Below, in pieces: positions 40,279 to 49,240 of a stretch of 64,000 nt of DNA. Each line of letters begins with the position of its first letter. Position 1 is the stretch's first letter. A model generated the notes under the pieces. It did not search any database and was not told where the DNA came from. It was given only the letters and a program-made list of their open reading frames with translations. The position numbers and the translations under genes were made by a program. This DNA is from Arthrobacter sp. B2a2-09. GTDB taxonomy: Bacteria; Actinomycetota; Actinomycetes; Actinomycetales; Micrococcaceae. The DNA lies in assembly GCF_027587375.1 (NCBI RefSeq), contig NZ_JAMXIC010000010.1, forward strand, positions 62,001 through 126,000, in the 5' to 3' direction.

Positions 40279-41508
40279 TTAGAGTCCGGCGACACCGTTC
40301 GGAGTGCCGACGCCCGTGGGTCCGTCCCATCCGGTGCCGGAGAGGCACCATTGGCTCGTGGAGCAAGTGCCCGTTGAACCCGAGGCGACGTCATTGAATT
40401 GCCCGGAGTTTGTGTATGGGAGAGAGTTGGCCAACGCCGTTGAGCTGCCGGAGTTGCCGGAAAGCGCGTACATCGCAGCGACCAGGGGTGAGGAGAGGCT
40501 AGTGCCTCCGTACTGGGCCCATGACGAGGTCGTGCTACTGCTCGGTGCGTACACTGCCAATCCGGTCTGTGGATCTGCGACGGCGGCGACGTCTGCTGAG
40601 GCGCGCTTGCCGCACCCCGTGCCGAAGGTGGCAGCCGCCGGCAACGGGGCATTGACACTTGAGCATCCGGATCCCGAGCCGGACCAGGCGGACTCGCCCC
40701 ACCCGCGGGTACTGGTGTTCTTGACCAACGATGTGCCTCCCACCGCGGTGACATAACTAGAGGAAGCGGGGTAGGACGAGCCGGAGTACCCGTTGTCACC
40801 GGTTGACGCCGTCACGGCGATGCCCGGGTGGTTGTAGTACGCGCCATAGGTGGAGTCGGATGAATCCCCGCCGCCGTAGCTGTTGGAAATCGCGACGACC
40901 CCTGGCTGTTTGGCGGCCGTTGCCACGGCTGTACCAAGATTGGTGATGCTGGCTGTTGTCGCTTGCACAACGAGGATCTTGCAGTCCGGGCAGGCTGCCG
41001 AGACGGCGTCGACGTCGAGGGCGGTTTCGTCGGCCCAGCCGGAATTGAACCTGGGAAGCTTGTTGCCGCCGTTTTGGTCCTTGATGGTGAGGCAGCCGTT
41101 GCTGACCGTGCATGCCGGAAGGCCGAACTGTGAGCGGTAAACGCCGAGATCGCGTTCAAGGTTCGGATACCCATAGGCATCTACGACTGCGACGGTCCGG
41201 CCGCCAGAGGTGAGGCCTGTGATGTTGTAGGCGCTCTGTATATCCGCAGGGGTCTTGCCGGTGGCAGGCGGAGCGCTCGAAGCGGGCTTGACTTGTCCTC
41301 CCTGCGACAGCGCCTTGGCCGGGGTCGTTGAATCATCGACGTACTTGAGCGCAAAACACGACGCAATGCCGCTTGGGACATCGGCGCAGACCCTCTCCGC
41401 ATGCCAATTGGCGGGCGTAGATGGTTGGGCAACTGCCGCCGGCGCTATGGCTGAGACTGCACTCAGCAATAGCAGCAACGCCCCGGAAACGCTAAGAATC
41501 TTCTTCAC
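40279..41508 (-). CDS. Secreted S53 family (sedolisin-type) serine-carboxyl peptidase
   Basis: A 409-residue exported peptidase. Signal peptide KKILSVSGALLLLLSAVSA... with cleavage near AVA-QP (27-28). Sedolisin catalytic residues are Glu161 and Asp165 in the ADETALDVD segment, oxyanion Asp238 in STGDNG and nucleophile Ser337 in GGTSLSSP. There is no large prodomain, so it is a short actinobacterial form. Such enzymes digest proteins, often at acidic pH. GTG 41508 has GGGAGG five bases upstream on the minus strand; the longer open frame to 41580 has no signal peptide. A single gene. Confidence 0.83.
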   Translation of the reverse strand: MKKILSVSGALLLLLSAVSAIAPAAVAQPSTPANWHAERVCADVPSGIASCFALKYVDDSTTPAKALSQGGQVKPASSAPPATGKTPADIQSAYNITGLTSGGRTVAVVDAYGYPNLERDLGVYRSQFGLPACTVSNGCLTIKDQNGGNKLPRFNSGWADETALDVDAVSAACPDCKILVVQATTASITNLGTAVATAAKQPGVVAISNSYGGGDSSDSTYGAYYNHPGIAVTASTGDNGYSGSSYPASSSYVTAVGGTSLVKNTSTRGWGESAWSGSGSGCSSVNAPLPAAATFGTGCGKRASADVAAVADPQTGLAVYAPSSSTTSSWAQYGGTSLSSPLVAAMYALSGNSGSSTALANSLPYTNSGQFNDVASGSTGTCSTSQWCLSGTGWDGPTGVGTPNGVAGL

Positions 41509-41657
41509 GAAACCTCCCTGAGGATCAATAAGATCCGAGTTGACAGAACAGTCAACTCGGCGTGAAAAGCTTCGCACCAAACACCACTCTTGTCACCCAC
41601 GTCACATCCACCCCCGGGGTCTCATGAGCCACCGCGGATCGGAGATTCATCGTTGGA

Positions 41658-42905
41658 TTACTGGGGGTTGGCGTAATCGGGACTGTGGATGTGTTCGCGG
41701 CGGAAGCCGAGGCCGACGATGCGGCCCAGGAGGCGTTTGACCGGTGGGGTGTGGCTGATGAGCCGCATGAGTTGGATGGGTGGGCTTGTTTGGGCGAGGC
41801 GAGCGAGTTGGCGGGTCTGCTGTCGCTGCAATGCCTGTGCGAGGCGTACCGCGGGTTCGCGTCGTCGTTGCAGGCGCTGGAGGTCGGCGATGGTGATGGT
41901 GCCTGTGCGCAGCGGTACCGCGAGGTGATTGGCCGTGGCGACGGCGTCGGCGATGGCGTAATTGACCCCGGCGGCGCCGGCGGGTGACATGGCGTGCGCG
42001 GCGTCGCCGATGCACAACAGGCCGGGCTGATACCAGCGGCGCAGCCGATTGGAGCGCACCGAGAGCAGCTTGACCTGGTCCCAGTCGGTCAGCGCGACCA
42101 GGCCGGCGGCCAGGAACGGTGCGGCATGTGCCACCCGGTCGCGGAACTCGGCCAGGCCCGCGTCCTGAACCTGCGTGAGTGTTCCTTTCTCGATGATCGT
42201 GCCGCACTGCCAGTAGTCGCCGCGGTCGATGGCGAGCACGATCTGCCCGCCGCCGAGGTAGCCCAGCGTCGGCGGCGCATCCTGGCCGCGTGGCACGCGG
42301 AACCACAGCACGTCGATCGGCATCGCGAACTCCCGTACCGGCAGGTCCGAGTGTTCCCGGATAACGGAGAACCGGCCGTCACACGCGACGGTGAGGTCCG
42401 CCCGGATCTCTACGTCGCCCTCGGCCGTGCGCGCCTGTACGCCGGTCACTTGCTCGCCGTGGCGGAGCAGGCCGGTGGCCTCGGTGCTCATTTCCAGCCG
42501 GAAGGTGGGGTATTGCCTGGCCTGGCTGGCCAGGAAGTTCAGGAAGTCCCACTGAGGCATGAACGCCATGAACTTGCACCGGGTGGGCAGGTGCCGGAAG
42601 TCCACCAGCCCGAAAGTCTCTCCGTCAATCCCGAGCCGCAGTTCAGGTACCTCGGTGTGCGGCAGGCGCAGAAACTCTTCCAGCAATCCCAGCTCGGCCA
42701 GTACGTCGGTGGTCGCCGGATGGATGGTGTCGCCCCGGAAGTCGCGGAAAAAGTCGGCGTGCTTCTCCAACACGGTCACCTCGACTCCGGCGCGGGCCAG
42801 CAGGTAGCCCAGCATCATGCCGGCCGGTCCACCGCCGACCACACAACAACGCGTGTCCCAAGATCGTAGACCGGGAGCGGGTGTGGCTTCGGGTTCGCTG
42901 GACAT
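41658..42905 (-). CDS. FAD-dependent aromatic monooxygenase (PHBH-like group A)
   Basis: A 415-residue group A flavin monooxygenase. CVVGGGPAGMMLGYLLARAG (about 20-40) binds FAD. ACDGRFSVIRE (about 175-185) is the DG motif contacting both FAD and NAD(P)H, and GDAAHAMSPAGAAGVNYAIADAV (about 298-320) is the GD motif. These enzymes hydroxylate aromatic rings, quinones or polyketides, and some inactivate antibiotics (TetX type). The start at ATG 42905 lies 8 bp after the TetR gene stop, so the two are co-transcribed leftward. Specific substrate cannot be given. Confidence 0.85.
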   Translation of the reverse strand: MSSEPEATPAPGLRSWDTRCCVVGGGPAGMMLGYLLARAGVEVTVLEKHADFFRDFRGDTIHPATTDVLAELGLLEEFLRLPHTEVPELRLGIDGETFGLVDFRHLPTRCKFMAFMPQWDFLNFLASQARQYPTFRLEMSTEATGLLRHGEQVTGVQARTAEGDVEIRADLTVACDGRFSVIREHSDLPVREFAMPIDVLWFRVPRGQDAPPTLGYLGGGQIVLAIDRGDYWQCGTIIEKGTLTQVQDAGLAEFRDRVAHAAPFLAAGLVALTDWDQVKLLSVRSNRLRRWYQPGLLCIGDAAHAMSPAGAAGVNYAIADAVATANHLAVPLRTGTITIADLQRLQRRREPAVRLAQALQRQQTRQLARLAQTSPPIQLMRLISHTPPVKRLLGRIVGLGFRREHIHSPDYANPQ

Positions 42906-42912
42906 CTCTAGC

Positions 42913-43581
42913 TCACCCCATCGACCGGCTGAGGCCGTCAAGGATGAGGTTCAGCCCGAAGTCGAATTCGTCCCCGAAGTCGTAGCCGGGTTTGAGGACA
43001 TGTTCGGTGGCGATCTCCATCATGTGAGGGTATTGCCCGGTCGAAAAGCGTTCAACGATTGGCGCTGTGATCTCGGAGGCGGTGTCCCGGCCGTCAAAAG
43101 GCAGTGCGGCTTCCTGGAGTGCGAATCCGTAGATGTAACTGTCGAGGAGGGCGTAGGCATGGGCCGTCATGTGAACCGAAAAACCTGCTGCCCTCAAAGT
43201 CCCCAGCGTCGCTTCGTGGTGGCGCAGGTTCGCTTCGCCTGGGGAAGAACGGCTTTCCAACAGTCCGACCGCCCACGGATGGCGCTTGAGCGCGCTGCGC
43301 ACTGCATGCGCCCGTCGATGCATTTCCTCCCGCCAGTCGCCCGCGGGGGAGGGTAGATCGATTTCACCGAAGACCATGTCCACGATCCCGTCCAGAATCT
43401 CATCCTTATTGGCCACGTAGTAGTAGAGCGACATGGGCTTGGTCCCCATGCTCCGGGCGAGCGAGCGGATGGTCAGTGCGGCGATTCCCGACTCGTCAGC
43501 GAGATCCACAGCGCAGCCGAGCACCCTTTCGCGGCTCAGCGGAAGGCGCCGCTGGGGGAGGGGCTGTGCAGTGTCCGGCAT
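42913..43581 (-). CDS. TetR family repressor (TetR_C_1-type)
   Basis: A 222-residue regulator. HTH ALTIRSLARSMGTKPMSLYYYVANKDEILDGIVDMVFGEID (about 36-75) is close to tetracycline repressor type, and the C-terminal domain (SALKRHPWAVGLLESRSSPGEANLRHHEATLGTLRAAGFS) fits TetR_C_1. It heads the leftward pair with the flavin monooxygenase and is divergent from an oxidoreductase-MFS-cupin-AKR operon. Three TTTAGTACA boxes in the intergenic region are its probable operators. The inducer is probably a quinone, phenol or polyketide. Confidence 0.85.
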   Translation of the reverse strand: MPDTAQPLPQRRLPLSRERVLGCAVDLADESGIAALTIRSLARSMGTKPMSLYYYVANKDEILDGIVDMVFGEIDLPSPAGDWREEMHRRAHAVRSALKRHPWAVGLLESRSSPGEANLRHHEATLGTLRAAGFSVHMTAHAYALLDSYIYGFALQEAALPFDGRDTASEITAPIVERFSTGQYPHMMEIATEHVLKPGYDFGDEFDFGLNLILDGLSRSMG

Positions 43582-43595
43582 CGGGACTCCTTGGA

Positions 43596-43664
43596 CTCTA
43601 GCGGTTTAGTACAGGGCTCTAGCGGTTTAGTACATTGTACGATATTCTTTTTAGTACAGCGTAC
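43596..43664. promoter_or_regulatory. Triple TTTAGTACA operator cluster
   Basis: TTTAGTACA occurs at 43605-43613, 43626-43634 and 43650-43658. The first two lie in an 18-bp direct repeat with 21-bp period; the last two are the left halves of GTAC-N3-GTAC palindromes (43630-43640 and 43654-43664). The arrangement lies between divergent TetR and oxidoreductase genes. Confidence 0.65.
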
Positions 43665-43708
43665 GAAAAAGGTAGCTGTGCTCCCCAAATGTCTGGAAAG
43701 GAGCGGCC

Positions 43709-44758
43709 ATGACCTCTGCTCAGCATGCTGCGGAGACTCCGACTTCGGGCGGCTCGCCCACGGCGCAGCCGCCCACGGCGGAGGTCACGATGCGGGCCAT
43801 CGTGCAGGAGGCTTACGGCTCCGCCGAGGTCCTGCACATGGCGCTGATCCCCAAGCCGGATATTGCCGGGAACGAGGTGCTGGTTCGGGTCCACGCTGCA
43901 GGCCTGGACCGGGGGACCTGGCACGTAACCCGGGGCCTGCCGTACGCGTTGCGCCTGGCCTTCGGTATCCGCGCCCCCAAAAACCCTGTCCCCGGGCTGG
44001 ACCTGGCCGGCGCGGTCGTGGCGGTCGGAGCGGCAGTGACCCGGTTCGCCGTCGGGGACCTGGTCTTCGGGGTCGGGAAGGGCTCTTTCGCCGAGTATGC
44101 GACGGCCCGCGAAAGCCAGCTCGCGCTCAAACCGGCGAACATCAGTTTCGAACAGGCCTCTGTGGTCCCTGTTTCCGCCTGCACTGCGCTGCAAGCTCTT
44201 CGCGCGGCAGGCCAGATAGCGCCGGGACAGAAGGTGCTGATCCTTGGCGCCTCGGGCGGAGTGGGCAGTTACGCTGTTCAGCTCGCCAAAGCTGCCGGGG
44301 CCGAAGTTACGGGCGTTTGCAGTACGGCCAAAATGGACCTGGTGCGCTCGCTCGGCGCGGACCACGTCGTCGACTACACCAAGCAGGACTTCGCCGACGG
44401 CACTGAACACTACGATTTGATCCTGGATATCGCCGGGAACCCCACCTTGGCACGCCTCCGCCGGGCGCTCACCCACTCCGGCACGGCCGTTATCACAGGC
44501 GGCGAAGAAGGCGGCTCCTGGACGGGCAGCATTGACAGGCAATTCCGGGCCCTGGCGCTGTCCCCGTTCATCAGTCAGCGGCTGACCATGGTCATGGCGA
44601 CGCAAGGTGTTGCAGACCTCGAATACCTTGCCGGGCTCATCGACGCCGGGACCCTCATCCCGACCATCGACCGCAGCTATCCGCTGGAGCAGGTTCCGGA
44701 CGCCATGCGTTATTTCGACGCCGGCAAAGTGCGGGGGAAAATCGCGATCACCATCTAG
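43709..44758 (+). CDS. MDR-family NAD(P)-dependent quinone oxidoreductase/alcohol dehydrogenase
   Basis: A 349-residue medium-chain reductase without the catalytic zinc ligands, quinone-oxidoreductase class. GroES-like N-domain (VRVHAAGLDRGTWHVTRG, about 55-72) and NADP-binding Rossmann motif LILGASGGVGSYAVQLAKAAGAEV (about 180-203). It begins with a Thr/Ser/Pro-rich N-terminal extension of about 27 residues before MRAIVQEAYGSAEV, so the true start may be internal ATG at about 43790. ATG 43709 has GGAAAGGAG upstream. First gene of the operon with MFS, cupin and aldo-keto reductase. Confidence 0.83.
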   Translation: MTSAQHAAETPTSGGSPTAQPPTAEVTMRAIVQEAYGSAEVLHMALIPKPDIAGNEVLVRVHAAGLDRGTWHVTRGLPYALRLAFGIRAPKNPVPGLDLAGAVVAVGAAVTRFAVGDLVFGVGKGSFAEYATARESQLALKPANISFEQASVVPVSACTALQALRAAGQIAPGQKVLILGASGGVGSYAVQLAKAAGAEVTGVCSTAKMDLVRSLGADHVVDYTKQDFADGTEHYDLILDIAGNPTLARLRRALTHSGTAVITGGEEGGSWTGSIDRQFRALALSPFISQRLTMVMATQGVADLEYLAGLIDAGTLIPTIDRSYPLEQVPDAMRYFDAGKVRGKIAITI

Positions 44759-44864
44759 GAACTGAAACAGGTACTGGCAGTACGCGGTATGACAGGCACT
44801 CCCACGCGGACGCGGGGACTGGTTTTCTTGAATCAGTCCCCGTTTCCCAGCTTGGAAGGCCACC

Positions 44865-46241
44865 ATGTCCGCGACTACCGTCAAATTCCTTCCGGAGACC
44901 GTCGCGCGTCCGCGCGCATCTCTGGCGGTTGCCATGCTGGGATTCTTTGTGGTCGCCTTGGACGCCCAGATTGTCAACGTCGCTCTGCCCGGGATCCGGA
45001 ATGATTTCGGAGGGGGTCTTTCCGGCCTCCAGTGGATAGTCACCGGCTACACCTTGATGTTTTCGGCTCTGCAGCTGTTCGCCGGGACCTTCTCAGACCG
45101 CGTTGGAGCACGCCGCGCCTACGGCATCGGCATGATTCTCTTCACCGTTGCATCGATGGCATGCGGGTTCAGCCCCAGCCTTCCTGCACTGATCGCCGGC
45201 CGTGTCCTGCAGGGCATCGGTGCGGCAATGATTACCCCCACTTCCCTCGCGCTCATCCGGGAGGCCTTCCACGATCCAGCGCGTCGAGGCAGGGCAATCG
45301 TGTACTGGGGCTTGGGCGGCTCGGTCGCCGCGGCTGCCGGACCGGTGCTCGGCGGCATCCTCACCCAACTGGACTGGAGGCTGATCTTCTTCGTCAACTT
45401 TCCAGTGGGAGTGGCGGCCCTGCTCGTCCTCTCCCGAGTGGCTCCGTCGCCGCGACGCCCGATGCCCTTTGACTGGCTGGGGCAGATGACGGCGGTCCTC
45501 ACGCTAGCCAGCCTTGCGTACGGCATCATCGAAGGCGCGGAACTCGGTTACGGAAGCCCGCAGATCCTGTTGACGTTCGCTGTATGTGTCGCATCGGCAG
45601 CCGTTTTCGTGGCCGCGCAAGCACGGGGCAGCCACCCTATGATCCCGCTCGACTTGTTCCGTTCACGCACAGTCTCCACAGCCCTGATCATCGCCGGGGT
45701 CACGATGGCAGCGTTCTACGGCGTCGTCTTCCTCCAGAGCCTCTATTTCCAACAGGAGCGCGGTGCCACCGCCCTGGAGACCGGACTCCTGTTCCTGCCC
45801 ATGACCGGACTTGTTGCCCTCCTGAATCCCCTCGTGGCCAGGTTCGCGGAGCGATTTGGGCGTATTGTCGCGATCGTCGCGGGCCAGCTCCTGATGGCCG
45901 CGGGGCTGGCGGGCCTCTGCTTCCTGCCGGCCGACGCGCCCACCCTGCTGGCCGCATTCCTCATGGTGCCCGTCGGCGTCGGTGGTTCCTTCACGGTTCC
46001 CCCGATCATTGCCCTCATCCTGGACCATGTGCCGGCGGAGCTGGCGGGGACCGCCAGTGGAACGGTCAACACCGCCCGGCAGCTCGGAGGCTCCCTCGGC
46101 GTCGCGATCTTCGGCGCCGCGCTCGCCGGTCAGGACTTCATGGCAGGATTGCGCATCAGCCTCGGTATCACAGCCCTTCTCCTTCTCGTCCTTGTAGCGG
46201 TGTCCCTACCGCTTCGGCACGCGAAACAATCACAGCACTAG
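44865..46241 (+). CDS. MFS transporter, DHA2 (14-helix) drug efflux family
   Basis: A 458-residue efflux pump. Signatures are LDAQIVNVALPGIRNDFGGGLSGLQWIVTGYTLMFSALQLFAGTFSDRVGARRAYGIG (about 28-85) with the motif A loop, and GPVLGGILTQLDWRLIFFVNFPVGVAALLV (about 160-190), motif C of DHA2 antiporters. Exports drugs or quinones by proton antiport. ATG 44865 has GGAAGG upstream. It follows the oxidoreductase by 107 bp and is controlled with it by the TetR operators (inferred). Confidence 0.86.
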   Translation: MSATTVKFLPETVARPRASLAVAMLGFFVVALDAQIVNVALPGIRNDFGGGLSGLQWIVTGYTLMFSALQLFAGTFSDRVGARRAYGIGMILFTVASMACGFSPSLPALIAGRVLQGIGAAMITPTSLALIREAFHDPARRGRAIVYWGLGGSVAAAAGPVLGGILTQLDWRLIFFVNFPVGVAALLVLSRVAPSPRRPMPFDWLGQMTAVLTLASLAYGIIEGAELGYGSPQILLTFAVCVASAAVFVAAQARGSHPMIPLDLFRSRTVSTALIIAGVTMAAFYGVVFLQSLYFQQERGATALETGLLFLPMTGLVALLNPLVARFAERFGRIVAIVAGQLLMAAGLAGLCFLPADAPTLLAAFLMVPVGVGGSFTVPPIIALILDHVPAELAGTASGTVNTARQLGGSLGVAIFGAALAGQDFMAGLRISLGITALLLLVLVAVSLPLRHAKQSQH

Positions 46242-46256
46242 CGAAAGGAACACACA

Positions 46257-46667
46257 ATGAAACTCGTACCCCCTACCCCCACGGCCAAAGCCCCGAAGGA
46301 GAGGTTCACGGGAGACGTCTACCTCAACTCCCTCCACAACGGTGAGGCGCCCTCGCATCTCGTGGCGGCGATGGTCCGCTTCACCCCCGGCGCCCGAACG
46401 AACTGGCATTCCCACCCCCTTGGCCAGACCCTTCACTGCACCGACGGCATCGGGTTCGTTGCTACCCGGGACGGCAGCGTGATCCTTATGCGCGCAGGAG
46501 ACACGGTCCACACCCCGCCCGGCGAGGAACACTGGCACGGCGGAACACGGGACAACATGATGTGCCATCTGGCCTTGGTGGAGCACGACAACGGGATGAG
46601 CGCCACGTGGCTCGAACCCGTCAGCGACCAGGACTACGAAGCCGCCCACGCCCGAACCAGCCGATAA
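46257..46667 (+). CDS. Cupin domain protein
   Basis: A 136-residue single-domain cupin. Metal ligands His-x-His in [16 protein letters not shown] (about 64-79) and His in [11 protein letters not shown] (about 97-107). A Gln sits where many cupins have Glu. Close to small cupins commonly found beside aldo-keto reductases and carboxymuconolactone decarboxylase-like proteins, some of which are hydroxynitrile lyases. ATG 46257 has AAAGGAA upstream. Enzyme activity is not determined. Confidence 0.83.
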   Translation: MKLVPPTPTAKAPKERFTGDVYLNSLHNGEAPSHLVAAMVRFTPGARTNWHSHPLGQTLHCTDGIGFVATRDGSVILMRAGDTVHTPPGEEHWHGGTRDNMMCHLALVEHDNGMSATWLEPVSDQDYEAAHARTSR

Positions 46668-46692
46668 CCCGCATCCAAGCGAAGGAAACCCC

Positions 46693-47550
46693 ATGAACAC
46701 CGTCACCCTCAACAACGGCGTCGAAATGCCGATCCTCGGCTTCGGCGTCTTCCAGATCCCCGACGAGGAAACCCAAGCCGCGGTGGAAGCAGCCCTCGAC
46801 GCCGGTTACCGCCACCTGGACACGGCAGCCTCCTACGGCAATGAGGCCGCCGTCGGCGCGGCGATCAAGGCGAGCGGTATCGCCCGCGACGAACTATTCA
46901 TCACCACGAAGCTCTGGATTCAGCACGCGCCGGAAGGCAGCGTTCAAGACGACACCAAGCGCGCCTTCGACAACTCACTCCGCCGCCTCGGACTGGACTA
47001 CCTCGACCTTTACCTGATCCACCAGCCCCTTGGGGACTACTACAGCGAGTGGCGCGCTATGCAGGACATCAACAAAGACGGCCTCGCCCGCGCGATCGGG
47101 GTCTCGAACTTCCACCTCGACCGGCTGGTGGACCTCATCGACCACAACGAGATCGTCCCGGCCGTCAACCAGATCGAGACCCACCCCTTCCACCAGCGCG
47201 CCGCCGATCAAGCAATGATGCGCGAACGCGGGGTCCAAATCGAGTCCTGGGGTCCATTCGCCGAAGGCAAGAACAACCTGTTCACCAATCCGCTCCTCAG
47301 CTCCATCGCCGACGCACACGCCAAGTCCGTCGCCCAGGTGGTACTCCGTTGGCTCATCCAGCGCGAGGTCGTCGTCATCCCCAAGTCAGTCCGACCGGAA
47401 CGCATGGCCCAGAACCTCGACGTCTTCGACTTCGCCCTCACGGACGAGCAGATAAACCAGATCACCACCCTGGACACCGATGCCAGCCTCTTCTTCGACC
47501 ACCGTGACCCCGCCATGGTGAGCTGGCTGGGCGGACGCAGGATCGGCTGA
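46693..47550 (+). CDS. Aldo/keto reductase
   Basis: A 285-residue AKR TIM barrel. Catalytic tetrad Asp in [14 protein letters not shown] (about 37-50), Tyr in the same segment, Lys in ITTKLW (about 74-79) and His in LIHQP (about 106-110) are all present. The C-terminal NADPH site is [15 protein letters not shown]. Reduces aldehydes or ketones to alcohols using NADPH. ATG 46693 with AAGGAA. Last in the TetR-controlled operon. Confidence 0.88.
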   Translation: MNTVTLNNGVEMPILGFGVFQIPDEETQAAVEAALDAGYRHLDTAASYGNEAAVGAAIKASGIARDELFITTKLWIQHAPEGSVQDDTKRAFDNSLRRLGLDYLDLYLIHQPLGDYYSEWRAMQDINKDGLARAIGVSNFHLDRLVDLIDHNEIVPAVNQIETHPFHQRAADQAMMRERGVQIESWGPFAEGKNNLFTNPLLSSIADAHAKSVAQVVLRWLIQREVVVIPKSVRPERMAQNLDVFDFALTDEQINQITTLDTDASLFFDHRDPAMVSWLGGRRIG

Positions 47551-47635
47551 CGCCGAGTTCCCGCCCCGCCCTCTTACAGCAAACTTGCAGCTTCTGTCCG
47601 GTTCCCGCACTGTGTTCCGGTTCTATCCTGAGGGG

Positions 47636-49213
47636 GTGGAACAGAATACGGAGTCAGGGAGCGCAGCCCCGCGGGAAGACCGCGAGCCCCGCTTCAGGTT
47701 GAGCCGGCGCGGGTTCCTTTCCGGGGCGGGGATGGCAGGCGCGGGATTGGTCGCCGGACTCGGCATCGCGAGGGCAGGCGTGTTGCCCGGAGGAACGGCC
47801 CCAGTCAGCGCGGCCACGCCGACGCCGGCAGCGTCACCTTCGCCGTCGGCGAGCAGCACAGCTTCCGCACCTGCGATACGTAGCTTCGTTTCCACCGCTT
47901 TGACCGCTGCGCACGTTGCCAGCTGGGCTACCGGGCCTACCGGGGCGGGCCTGCTGTTCGTCGGACCGATGGGCCACGGCACCAGCGGGCTGATCATGGA
48001 CAACCATGGGGAACCGATATGGATGGAACCGACAGGTTCAGGCGTGACGGACCTTCGCGTGCAAGCCTTCGAAGGCCAAGCGGTGTTGACTTATTGGACT
48101 GGAATCGGAACCGGTGGACACGGTGCAGGGAAGGGCGTCGTCAAGGACCTCCGCTACCGCACAGTGGCCGAAGTCAACACAGGCAACGGGCTGCAAGCGG
48201 ATCTGCACGAGTTCACCATCACCCCCGCCGGGACGGCGTTGATGATCTCCTACCCAACCGTCCAGCATGACCTGACGTCGGTGGGCGGACCTGCGCAGGG
48301 TTACATGTTTGATTGCCATGTCCAGGAAATCGGAATCCGTTCCGGCAAAGTCCTCTTCGATTGGACAGCCTCGGACCATATCGACCTCGCTGAGTCCTAC
48401 CTGCGTCCATCCGATAACCCCAAGGCCGACGGCTCCGACGCCACAAAAGCGTTCGATCCATTCCACCTCAATTCCGTGGACGAGAGCGGGGACGCGCTCC
48501 TCGTTTCGTCCCGCCATACGCACACCGCCTATTTGATAGGCCGTCCGGATGGGAAGATCCGCTGGCGTTTGGGCGGGAAACGCAGCGACTTCTCGATGAC
48601 TCCGGAATCTGTCTTCGCTTGGCAGCATGATGTTCGACGCCGGCCCAACGGCATCATCAGCATGTTCGACAACCATTACAACCAAGGCACCACCGGGACG
48701 TCGCGCGGGCTGCTCCTCACCGTTGACGAAAAGGCGCGCACCGCCGTCGTCAAGCAGGAGTTCAGCAGGGGCGGCCACCGGGGCGACGCCGAAGGGAACC
48801 TGCAGTTCCTGGATAACGGGCACGTCCTGGTGGGCTGGGGCGCGGACCCTGCCGCCACCGAATTCACTCCCGATGGGAAGGCGGTATTCGAGGCGACCGG
48901 ACTGGGCGATGCCTCTTATCGCACCTACCGCTCGCTGTGGACAGGCCGGCCGGACACTGTCCCCGACCTGGCCGCGGTTCCGGGCAACGGGTCCACGATG
49001 CAGCTCTACTCCAGCTGGAATGGCGCAACCGAGGTTGCCAAGTGGAGGTTCCTGACCGGAACCGGCCCCGGTTCGATGTCCGAGGCAGTGACGGTTCCGC
49101 GTCGCGGCTTTGAAACGTCGACGGCGGTGGCCGCCGCGCCGAGGGCCGCCGTCGAAGCCTTGGACAAGTCCGGCAACGTTTTGGCGACGTCCACGGTCAT
49201 CGCCACTGCCTGA
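47636..49213 (+). CDS. Tat-exported arylsulfotransferase (ASST) family protein
   Basis: A 525-residue exported enzyme. Twin-arginine signal SRRGFLSG (Arg24-Arg25) and hydrophobic core, then a Ser/Ala/Thr/Pro-rich linker and a six-bladed propeller with arylsulfotransferase signatures: GLQADLHEFTITPAGTALM near 178-196, WTASDHIDLAESY, DPFHLNSVDESGDALLVSSRHTHTAYLIG near 278-306, and RWRLGGKRSDF near 314-324. ASSTs transfer sulfate between phenols; His is the catalytic residue (FHLNSV). TATCCT (47624-47629) just ahead of GTG 47636 suggests a leaderless start, since no spaced ribosome site is present. Confidence 0.8.
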   Translation: MEQNTESGSAAPREDREPRFRLSRRGFLSGAGMAGAGLVAGLGIARAGVLPGGTAPVSAATPTPAASPSPSASSTASAPAIRSFVSTALTAAHVASWATGPTGAGLLFVGPMGHGTSGLIMDNHGEPIWMEPTGSGVTDLRVQAFEGQAVLTYWTGIGTGGHGAGKGVVKDLRYRTVAEVNTGNGLQADLHEFTITPAGTALMISYPTVQHDLTSVGGPAQGYMFDCHVQEIGIRSGKVLFDWTASDHIDLAESYLRPSDNPKADGSDATKAFDPFHLNSVDESGDALLVSSRHTHTAYLIGRPDGKIRWRLGGKRSDFSMTPESVFAWQHDVRRRPNGIISMFDNHYNQGTTGTSRGLLLTVDEKARTAVVKQEFSRGGHRGDAEGNLQFLDNGHVLVGWGADPAATEFTPDGKAVFEATGLGDASYRTYRSLWTGRPDTVPDLAAVPGNGSTMQLYSSWNGATEVAKWRFLTGTGPGSMSEAVTVPRRGFETSTAVAAAPRAAVEALDKSGNVLATSTVIATA

Positions 49214-49240
49214 CTCCCCGCATTTCCGCCTCCCGCGCAG

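Noticed and set aside
41994..42869. 291-codon ORF antisense to the flavin monooxygenase
   Set aside because: Shadow frame; the minus strand has the full set of flavoprotein motifs (GxGxxG, DG, GD).
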